9,592 nucleotides of DNA from positions 1-9,592 of the forward strand of contig DASCOT010000137.1 of the NCBI GenBank assembly GCA_036012155.1, in the 5' to 3' direction. Below the pieces are notes generated by a model that saw nothing but the letters and a program-made list of their open reading frames with translations, was not told where the DNA came from and did no database searches. A program made the position numbers and the translations under genes. Shown here in pieces: positions 1 through 5,558 of the stretch. Source of the DNA: DASCOT01 sp036012155. Lineage in GTDB: Bacteria; Acidobacteriota; UBA890; WLXD01. The first letter of the stretch is position 1, and each line of letters starts with the position of its first letter.

Positions 1-107
1 ACGACTTCTATCTCGTGTATCGCCAATCGACGGCGTTCAGCGGGTTGTTCGACCGCCTGGACGACCGCACGCTCACCGCGAAGTTCACGTTCACGATGCA
101 GCGCTAG
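1..107 (+). CDS. C-terminal end of a DUF5916-type outer-membrane barrel protein (partial, 5' end outside window)
   Basis: Only the last 34 codons are present, read in frame from base 3 to a TAG stop at 105-107. The tail starts DFYLVYRQ and ends LTAKFTFTMQR. It aligns without gaps to the C-terminus of the complete barrel protein ending at 7796 (DFYLVYRQ ... LTAKMTYAFDW), with 20 of 34 residues identical. It is therefore the last strands of a paralogous outer-membrane beta-barrel. The alternating polar/hydrophobic residues of the last segment fit a terminal beta-strand, although this copy ends in Gln-Arg rather than the aromatic Trp of the other copy. Its stop codon overlaps the stop codon of the convergent permease gene inside the tetranucleotide CTAG. 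The rest of the domain structure cannot be seen. The assignment rests entirely on the within-window paralogy. Confidence 0.8.
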   Translation, partial: DFYLVYRQSTAFSGLFDRLDDRTLTAKFTFTMQR

Positions 108-1006
108 CTCTCGGTTGGCGTCGGGGCGCGCGCTGACAGAAGCATCGCGATGGCGGCGTAAGTCACCACGACTACCACCAGCCATCGGATGGCGGTGAGC
201 GGTAGCGAGCCGACGATGAAGGCGGCGACCAGCACCGCCGGAATACCGCCGATCATCAGGCCGAGCGACGGGCGCAGCGCATAGCTGTTCCGGCGCACGA
301 AGCGCATGCCCGCCACCGGCATGAGGAAGGCGCATGAGCCCATCATGATGGGAAAGGTGGCTCGCGGGTCCATTCCCATGAGGCTGACCATGATCATGCA
401 CGGGGCGTACATGCCGATTCCCAGTGTCATGAAGGCGCCGAGGATCAGGTTGCCGAGGATCGCCGCCACCAACAACGGGCCGCTCAGCCCCAGCGCCTCA
501 CCGCCGGCGGGAAACAACCCGAACTGCGCCATGACCATCAGGGTCGCTGCCACCAGCAGGGCGATTCCCATACCCACCTGAACTCTGCGCTTCGGCAGCC
601 CAGCGACCACGCCGGCGCCGAGCCAGGCACCGACGACGGCGGCCGTGATCATCAGCACCAGCGTTCGCACGTCGACCTGGATGATCGCCATGAAGATGGA
701 CGCTTGCACGGGGATGGCTACGCTACCGCCGACGTTGAGGGTACCCGGAATAATCCGATCCGGCACCATGTCAAAGAACTTGTAGGCTGCCGTCGTCGGC
801 GCGAAGGAGCCGATGCCGAGGGTGTCGAAGAAGTTGACCACGGCGCCGATGGTGATCTCTTTGAGATTGGGCCACCCCCTCTGAACTGCCGGGTCGGACG
901 CCGGCAGCGTCCGGCGAGCGTAAAGAGCCGCGGTCACCCAGACGACCAGGAAGGTGATCGTCACCAGGCCGAGAGCAACGAATATGCCCAACTTGACGGT
1001 TGACAT
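104..1006 (-). CDS. TauE/SafE-family (former DUF81) membrane permease, putative sulfite/organoanion exporter
   Basis: This 300-residue protein is almost entirely hydrophobic, with about eight predicted membrane segments (roughly residues 5-27, 51-70, 97-119, 120-138, 143-163, 175-200, 245-268 and 271-293). It carries the duplicated glycine-rich signature of the TauE/SafE family: NFFDTLGIGSF near residues 58-68 and, in the second half, GAFMTLGIGMYAPC near 190-203. Members are inner-membrane permeases proposed to export sulfite, sulfoacetate or other small anions, but the substrate cannot be read from sequence. The ATG start has a good Shine-Dalgarno, GGAG at 1015-1018, eight bases upstream. 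The gene lies 43 bp downstream of the aminotransferase on the same strand, so the two are probably co-transcribed. Its TAG stop overlaps the stop of the opposing barrel gene. The family call is firm; a sulfur-related role is inference. Confidence 0.88.
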   Translation of the reverse strand: MSTVKLGIFVALGLVTITFLVVWVTAALYARRTLPASDPAVQRGWPNLKEITIGAVVNFFDTLGIGSFAPTTAAYKFFDMVPDRIIPGTLNVGGSVAIPVQASIFMAIIQVDVRTLVLMITAAVVGAWLGAGVVAGLPKRRVQVGMGIALLVAATLMVMAQFGLFPAGGEALGLSGPLLVAAILGNLILGAFMTLGIGMYAPCMIMVSLMGMDPRATFPIMMGSCAFLMPVAGMRFVRRNSYALRPSLGLMIGGIPAVLVAAFIVGSLPLTAIRWLVVVVVTYAAIAMLLSARAPTPTES

Positions 1007-1049
1007 TGGCGCGTCTCCGATGATGTGGAGCCAGTCGGCTGCCGGGTGT

Positions 1050-2213
1050 TCAGGATAGGTCGGCGAGCCGCTGGCAGGCCTCTGTCAGCACGTCGTCATC
1101 CTTGGCGAAGCAGAAGCGCAGGTACCTCTTGGCATCGTTTCCCTGAAAGAACGCTTCGCCGGGAACGGAAGCAATGCCGGTGGCGTCGAGCAGGTGCATG
1201 GCGCGCGCCTTGCCGTTCTCGCCCGGCAGATGAGAGGCATCGGCAAGCACGTAGTAGGCGCCGGGAGGAATGTACGGAGCGAGTCCGGCCTGGTCGAGCG
1301 CGCTACAGAACCGATCGCGCTTGGCCTCGTACTCGACCGCCAAGTCGGTGAAGAAGGTTTCATCGAGCCCGTTGATTCCAGCGGCGACCCCGAACTGCAG
1401 TGGTGCCGGCGCACAGACGTAGACCAGATCGTTCATGTATCCAATGATCCTCGACCAGCGCGGGTCGCTGGCCGTGTAGCCGATGCGCCAGCCGGTGATG
1501 CTGAACGTTTTCGAGTACCCGGAGATGGTGATCGTCCGATCGCGGATCTGGGGCAGCGATCCGGGGCTAACGTGCTCGGCACCGCCGTAGAGGAAGTACT
1601 CGTAGATCTCGTCGGTGACGACCAGGAGGTCGTGGCGTATGGTCAGGTCGGCGATCCACTCGAGCTCCTCGCGAGAGAACACCTTTCCGGAGGGGTTGCC
1701 CGGCGTGTTGACCAGGACCATCTTGGTGCGCGGTGACACGGCGGCTTCGAGGGCGGCGCGATCGAAGCTCCAATCCGGAGGCTCGAGCTTGACGGCAACT
1801 GGAACCGCCTGCACCGAGCCCAGGGTGTTGACGTGATAGCCGTAGTACGGCTCGAAGAGAATGACCTCGTCTCCCGGGTCCAGGAACGACAAGCAGACTG
1901 CGTAGAAGGCGCCGGTCGAGCCAGAGGAGACGACGATGTCGGTCTCCGGGTCGACGTCGATGCCGTTGTATGTCCGTAACTTGTCTGCCACCGCCTGGCG
2001 TAACACTTCGAGCCCGTCGTAGCGCGTGTACGTATTGATTCCCTGCTCCAGCGCGTTACGAACCCCCTGCACCACCGGCTCGGGGGTCGGTGTGTCGCAA
2101 GTACCCTGCGCCAGGTTGATGCCGCCGACGCGCTCGCACTCGATGAACATGGCGCGAATCTCGGCCTGCGTGATGGAGTCAGCGCGCCGGCTCGGCGAGA
2201 TTCCCGAAGTCAC
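1050..2213 (-). CDS. PLP-dependent aminotransferase, class I/II (fold type I, AspC-like)
   Basis: The chosen product of 387 residues matches the usual aminotransferase length. Numbered from the GTG start at 2213, visible motifs are: SSGSTGAFYA (about 97-106, PLP-phosphate loop), NTPGNPSGKVF (169-179, with Asn173), DEIYEYF (201-207, with Asp201 contacting the PLP ring nitrogen), SGYSKTFSITGWRIGY (231-246, with Lys235 the expected Schiff-base lysine) and RFCFAK near the C-terminus, whose Arg366 is the expected carboxylate-binding arginine. All key catalytic residues are present, so the enzyme should be active in transferring an amino group between an amino acid and a 2-oxoacid. The substrate is unknown. 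The frame is open upstream to a TTG at 2309, but those 32 codons have no family resemblance and no Shine-Dalgarno, whereas the GTG at 2213 has GGTGA seven bases upstream. It probably forms a transcription unit with the TauE-like permease. It diverges from the HDAC-like gene. Confidence 0.93.
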   Translation of the reverse strand: MTSGISPSRRADSITQAEIRAMFIECERVGGINLAQGTCDTPTPEPVVQGVRNALEQGINTYTRYDGLEVLRQAVADKLRTYNGIDVDPETDIVVSSGSTGAFYAVCLSFLDPGDEVILFEPYYGYHVNTLGSVQAVPVAVKLEPPDWSFDRAALEAAVSPRTKMVLVNTPGNPSGKVFSREELEWIADLTIRHDLLVVTDEIYEYFLYGGAEHVSPGSLPQIRDRTITISGYSKTFSITGWRIGYTASDPRWSRIIGYMNDLVYVCAPAPLQFGVAAGINGLDETFFTDLAVEYEAKRDRFCSALDQAGLAPYIPPGAYYVLADASHLPGENGKARAMHLLDATGIASVPGEAFFQGNDAKRYLRFCFAKDDDVLTEACQRLADLS

Positions 2214-2220
2214 ACCGATC

Positions 2221-2225
2221 TCACC
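2221..2225 (-). promoter_or_regulatory. Ribosome binding site deciding the aminotransferase start
   Basis: On the minus strand GGTGA, a perfect part of the anti-Shine-Dalgarno complement, lies seven bases upstream of a GTG codon at 2211-2213. The more distal TTG at 2307-2309 has no such sequence. This supports the shorter, 387-residue protein. Confidence 0.55.
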
Positions 2226-2600
2226 GCCCACAGGGCCGATCCAGTAGAAGAGCGGGGGCGCGGCGTAGAGTTCGCATCGTCGGTGATCCTTGGCGAGGCG
2301 CGGCGGCAATCCGACCGTACGGAAGTGGGAGATCCGAGTTTACTACCACGTGGGTCGCGCGCGAGCCAACAGCGCGCACTGCGGAGCTGTGTGCCATCTG
2401 CGGTCATGCGAGAGCGGATGCGCTCGAGCCGGTAGCGAGCCGCGGCGCACTCCGAAGGCGACCACCATCGGCGGCGGGAAGTGCTCGAGGATGTCCGTGC
2501 GGTTCTTGCTCAACGGTCGCTCACGGGGCGAGTATGGGGGTGGCGTTCTCGAGCCCGGTCCGAAGGTGGTCAAGCGCGACCCCGCGCTTGGCCGCACAGT

Positions 2601-2605
2601 GGGAG
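2601..2605 (+). promoter_or_regulatory. Ribosome binding site deciding the HDAC-like gene start
   Basis: GGGAG lies eight bases upstream of the ATG at 2614. Starting there gives a 369-residue protein that begins directly with the family's first beta-strand (MGPRLAVYYS). The open frame continues 108 codons further upstream, but that segment has no family resemblance. Confidence 0.7.
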
Positions 2606-2613
2606 CAAGCCGC

Positions 2614-3723
2614 ATGGGCCCCCGGTTGGCCGTCTACTACAGTCCGTTGGTGTTGGGCCATGACACCGGTCGCGGGACATTCGAGGCGGCCCCATCGTCT
2701 CTCCTGGCTGTCTCCGAGCTTCACCCAGAGAACTCGGTTCGGGTACAGAACATGGTCTCGGTGCTGCAACAGGGAGCGATCGCAGAGCGATTGGACTGGC
2801 ACGAGGCGTCGCCTGCCGAGCTGGACCAGCTAGTGCGTTTCCATGAGTCCGGTTACCTCGAGACGTTGGTGGCTATGGACAACGAGACATATCGGGTGAC
2901 GCCGACCACGGTTTTCGGGAAGGGGAGTTGGATCGCGGTACGCGCCGCCGCGGGGCAGGCGATCGCCGCCGTGGACCACGTCTGGACCGCGCCGGGCACG
3001 TTGGCCTACGCGCTGGTTCGGCCGCCCGGTCATCATGCTCAGCCGGCGATGGCCGACGGCTACTGCTTTGCCAACAATATCGGCGTGGCGATCAAGGCGG
3101 CTCAGGCCAAGGGGCTGTGCCGCGTCGCGGTCATCGATTGGGATGTTCACCACGGCAACGGCACCCAAGAGGGCTTCTATACCGACCCTGATGTCCTCAC
3201 CGTGTCCCTGCACATGGATCACGGCTCGTGGGGGGCCACGCACCCACAGACCGGCGCCACTGACGAGGCCGGCCGCGGCGCAGGGCTCGGAGCCAACCTC
3301 AATGTACCGTTGCCCCTTGGGTCCGGCGACGCCGCGTATGGCGCGGCGTTTGATCGACTGGTGGTGCCGACGGTGGAGGAATTTGCTCCCGAGTTGTTGA
3401 TTGTGGCCTGTGGTCAGGATGCCAGCCAGTTCGATCCCAACGGTCGTCAGGGCGTCACCATGTCGGGCTTCTACGGCCTTGGAGCGCGGGCGCGGGCACT
3501 GGCGGATCGCTGTTGTCAGGGTCGCATGGCGCTGGTGCAAGAAGGCGGCTACGCGCGCACCTACGCGGCACTTTGCCTGCACACCACGCTGCAAGGGGTT
3601 CTGGGCGATGAAGCCAGCCTCGCGGATCCCATCGCCTACCTGCCTGAGCGCACGGAGCATCTGGAGACGACGCTCGCGTCCATCGAGACAAGCTGGCGGC
3701 GTGCATGCGACGCCACGCGCTAG
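2614..3723 (+). CDS. Class II histone deacetylase-like zinc amidohydrolase (HDAH / acetylpolyamine amidohydrolase superfamily)
   Basis: The 369-residue product has the length I recall for bacterial class II HDAH enzymes. Family motifs appear in order: YALVRPPGHHA (132-142, catalytic histidine pair His140/His141), GYCFANNIGVA (149-159), IDWDVHHGNGTQ (174-185, zinc ligands Asp177 and His179), VSLHMD (197-202), NVPLPLGSG (230-238), ACGQDASQFDP (265-275, third zinc ligand Asp269) and QEGGYA (309-314, transition-state tyrosine Tyr313). Every catalytic and metal residue is therefore intact. Such cytoplasmic enzymes hydrolyse amide bonds of acetylated or acylated amines (acetylpolyamines, N-epsilon-acyl-lysine, related amides); which one applies here is unknown. 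GQD replaces the GFD seen in the characterised HDAH. It starts 400 bp from the divergent aminotransferase and is followed 108 bp later by the DUF2339 gene. Family assignment is firm; substrate is open. Confidence 0.94.
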   Translation: MGPRLAVYYSPLVLGHDTGRGTFEAAPSSLLAVSELHPENSVRVQNMVSVLQQGAIAERLDWHEASPAELDQLVRFHESGYLETLVAMDNETYRVTPTTVFGKGSWIAVRAAAGQAIAAVDHVWTAPGTLAYALVRPPGHHAQPAMADGYCFANNIGVAIKAAQAKGLCRVAVIDWDVHHGNGTQEGFYTDPDVLTVSLHMDHGSWGATHPQTGATDEAGRGAGLGANLNVPLPLGSGDAAYGAAFDRLVVPTVEEFAPELLIVACGQDASQFDPNGRQGVTMSGFYGLGARARALADRCCQGRMALVQEGGYARTYAALCLHTTLQGVLGDEASLADPIAYLPERTEHLETTLASIETSWRRACDATR

Positions 3724-3831
3724 TGGGCCGTCAGGTTGAGGGTCCGGGGCCGGGGGAATAGGATCAGGCCGCGATCGGACGTCAGCCACGGACGTTAGGG
3801 GCCGTTCCGGCGAGCCATAAGGGAGCTTCGA
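3724..3831 (+). other. Short intergenic gap before the DUF2339 gene
   Basis: These 108 bases separate the HDAC-like stop from the DUF2339 start. They hold a direct repeat CGGACGT (3776-3782 and 3789-3795) and, at the end, a strong Shine-Dalgarno AAGGGAG (3819-3825) six bases before the ATG at 3832. I see no terminator with a U-tract and no clear promoter, so co-transcription with the upstream gene is possible but not shown. Confidence 0.4.
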
Positions 3832-5547
3832 ATGACCGACCTCGAGCGCCGGCTTGCCGGTCTGGAGGAGCGCCTCCAGCGTCTCGAGGAGGCGCAGCGC
3901 AACCAGGACGAGCCGGCCGGCTCCTCGAGAGCGGAGGAGAGGGGGGCGGTGCCGGCTTCCGCGGCAGCGCCGCCGCGTAGCGATGCCAAGGCCCCGCCGC
4001 CGGACGTTCCATCGGCAGCGTCGATTGGTCCAGCACGATCCGCCGAGCCGGGGCTGTCGATGGCGACGGGAGTGCTCGGCATCAGTGGAGCGGCGGCGTT
4101 GGTGCTTGCCGCCATGTACTTGGTCCGCCTGGCGATCGACTCCGGATGGCTGACCGCAGCAAGGCAAGTGGGGCTGGCTGCGCTTAGCGGGCTGGCGCTG
4201 ATCGCGCTCGGTCTGGCCCTTGCCGGTCGCCGTCGGCGCTACGCGGCGTTGCTACCCGGCGCCGGCGTCGTGATCTTGTTTCTGACCGTGTACGGGGCGC
4301 ACGTTTATCACGGCTTGATAGGTGCCCCGATCGCTACCGCTGCGGTTGCTGCCGTCTGCCTCGCCTCCCTCTGGCTGGGCCACGTGTTCAGCACCGATAT
4401 GTATGTATTGTTCGCCGTCGTCGGCGCATATTCGACGCCGTTCCTTTTGCCCACCTGGCGGCCTGATCTCCAGGATCTGCTGATCTACTTCTGTGCGTGG
4501 AGCGTCCTGTTCTGCCTGCATGCCCTGTGGGTCGGTTCGCGTATTGCCTACCTGGTGGCGATGTATCTGGCGATCGTCGGCTTCGATCTGATCTGGCGCG
4601 ATGCCGGCCAGCCCGACTGGGCGACGGCAGCGATATACCAAGCCTTGCAGTTGCTTATCTTCACGGTTACCGCAGTGGTGTATTCGGTGCGTCGTGACTC
4701 GCCGATGACCCAGACTGAGGCTGCCTACGGTCATCTGCCGGCGCTGTTCATCTTCTACGTGCTCGAGTATTCGATCCTCGACCGTTACCTCGAGGCGTGG
4801 GCCCCGTGGATTGCCTTTGGCAGCGTGTTGGCATTGCTTGGCGCACATCTCGTCGCCACCCGCCTGACACGCCGGAGCACCGAGGCCAGCGGGGCGCTCG
4901 TGGGTGCCTACGCGGTGCTGGTTACCTTCCATGCAGGCTACCTGGAGTTGCTTCCCGGGAGGCTGGCGCCCTGGGTCGGGCTCGGGGCTGTTTTGGCTTA
5001 TGCGTTCGCGAGTCGCTCACGGATCGTTTCCGGCCCCACTGGGCAGCTGTTGCAACTGGCGGTGTTTGCGGTGTTCGCGCTCAACTACCTGCGCGTGTTG
5101 AGCGATGTGAGCATGACTCAGGTTCCCGGGGAGGGTTGGCTGCGCCTCCTTTATCCGATCGTTCTCTACGCCGGCTACGGGGTGTTGCGGCACGACGTGG
5201 GGGTGCTGGGGATGCGCCGACCCCTGGTTTATGCGGCGCACGTCGCCGCGATGGCGGCCGTCGTACGATTCGTCGATACGAGCTTCATGACGTCGTTGGT
5301 TTGGGGAATGATTGCCGTAGCTGGACTCATCGTGGCCTTGCGATTGCACGACACGACGCTCGGCCGATCGTCGTTCCTGGTATCCGCGGTTTCGGGGCTG
5401 AAGGTGTTGCTCTACGATCTTGCCGGCGCCGCGCCGCTGGTGCGGATCGGTAGCCTGGTCGCGTTGGGGGTGAGCCTGTTCGTGGGCGGGTGGCTCTATC
5501 AGGAGCTCACTACCTCGGCGGCACGCACACGGCCAGGCGACAGCTGA
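3832..5547 (+). CDS. DUF2339 (COG5373) multispanning membrane protein
   Basis: The 571-residue protein opens with a charged, heptad-like coiled coil (about 3-23, DLERRLAGLEERLQRLEE). An Ala/Pro-rich low-complexity linker follows (about 27-73). From residue 77 to the end it is a long series of hydrophobic helices, roughly 14-16 membrane spans. The segment GISGAAALVLAAMYLVRLAI then SGWLTAARQVGLAALSG (about 83-120), and the C-terminal KVLLYDLAGAAPLVRIGS ... GVSLFVGGWLYQ (about 524-557), are the pattern I know for DUF2339 predicted membrane proteins. The function of this family is not established; I do not assign one. The N-terminal coiled coil is expected on the cytoplasmic side and may mediate partner binding (inference). 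The stop codon is only 11 bp before the chosen start of the DUF5916 barrel gene, so the two are probably co-transcribed. An excellent Shine-Dalgarno (AAGGGAG) supports the start. Confidence 0.87.
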   Translation: MTDLERRLAGLEERLQRLEEAQRNQDEPAGSSRAEERGAVPASAAAPPRSDAKAPPPDVPSAASIGPARSAEPGLSMATGVLGISGAAALVLAAMYLVRLAIDSGWLTAARQVGLAALSGLALIALGLALAGRRRRYAALLPGAGVVILFLTVYGAHVYHGLIGAPIATAAVAAVCLASLWLGHVFSTDMYVLFAVVGAYSTPFLLPTWRPDLQDLLIYFCAWSVLFCLHALWVGSRIAYLVAMYLAIVGFDLIWRDAGQPDWATAAIYQALQLLIFTVTAVVYSVRRDSPMTQTEAAYGHLPALFIFYVLEYSILDRYLEAWAPWIAFGSVLALLGAHLVATRLTRRSTEASGALVGAYAVLVTFHAGYLELLPGRLAPWVGLGAVLAYAFASRSRIVSGPTGQLLQLAVFAVFALNYLRVLSDVSMTQVPGEGWLRLLYPIVLYAGYGVLRHDVGVLGMRRPLVYAAHVAAMAAVVRFVDTSFMTSLVWGMIAVAGLIVALRLHDTTLGRSSFLVSAVSGLKVLLYDLAGAAPLVRIGSLVALGVSLFVGGWLYQELTTSAARTRPGDS

Positions 5548-5558
5548 GCTTGACGGGA

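Larger units (their letters stand above)
2214..2613. other. 400-bp divergent intergenic region between aminotransferase and HDAC-like genes
   Basis: This stretch separates the two divergent start codons and should hold both promoters. I see no tRNA, riboswitch or recognisable coding sequence. Both strands are open for long distances (plus-strand frame from 2290 into the HDAC-like gene; minus-strand frame 2343-2615), which GC-rich DNA readily produces by chance. The conceptual products have arginine/proline/glycine-rich composition and no known motif. Visible structures are a palindrome CCACGTGG (about 2346-2353) and a short GC hairpin, GCGCGC at 2357-2362 and 2372-2377 around a nine-base loop. 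No convincing -35/-10 pair is visible for either gene. Confidence 0.5.

Noticed and set aside
200..2441. Shared 13-mer CGGTAGCGAGCCG near 200 and near 2430 as a dispersed repeat
   Set aside because: One copy lies inside the permease coding sequence and the flanks do not match. A single 13-base coincidence of GC-rich words is not a repeat family.
2506..2535. TTGCTC and GAGTAT with an 18-base spacer as a promoter for the HDAC-like gene
   Set aside because: The -10 matches the consensus at only three of six positions. In GC-rich DNA such pairs occur by chance.
2290..2613. N-terminal extension of 108 codons on the HDAC-like protein
   Set aside because: The extension starts at a TTG without a Shine-Dalgarno, has no family similarity, and would make the protein 477 residues. 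The ATG at 2614 has GGGAG and gives the family's normal length of 369.
2343..2615. Possible 90-residue minus-strand small gene upstream of the HDAC-like gene
   Set aside because: No recognisable domain, skewed composition typical of shadow frames, and it overlaps the HDAC-like start codon. No positive evidence of coding.
3776..3795. Direct repeat CGGACGT in the gap before the DUF2339 gene as an operator
   Set aside because: Two seven-base copies 13 bp apart are too short and isolated to support a regulatory call.
2830..4167. Long minus-strand open frame (445 codons) opposite the HDAC-like gene and the start of the DUF2339 gene
   Set aside because: It is antisense to a strongly supported zinc-hydrolase gene, spans two genes and a gap, and its product is Arg/Pro/His-rich with no recognisable motif. 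It is a GC-driven shadow frame.
4252..4932. 226-codon minus-strand open frame within the DUF2339 gene
   Set aside because: It is antisense to the membrane protein; its Gln/His/Arg-rich product is what the reverse of hydrophobic codons produces.
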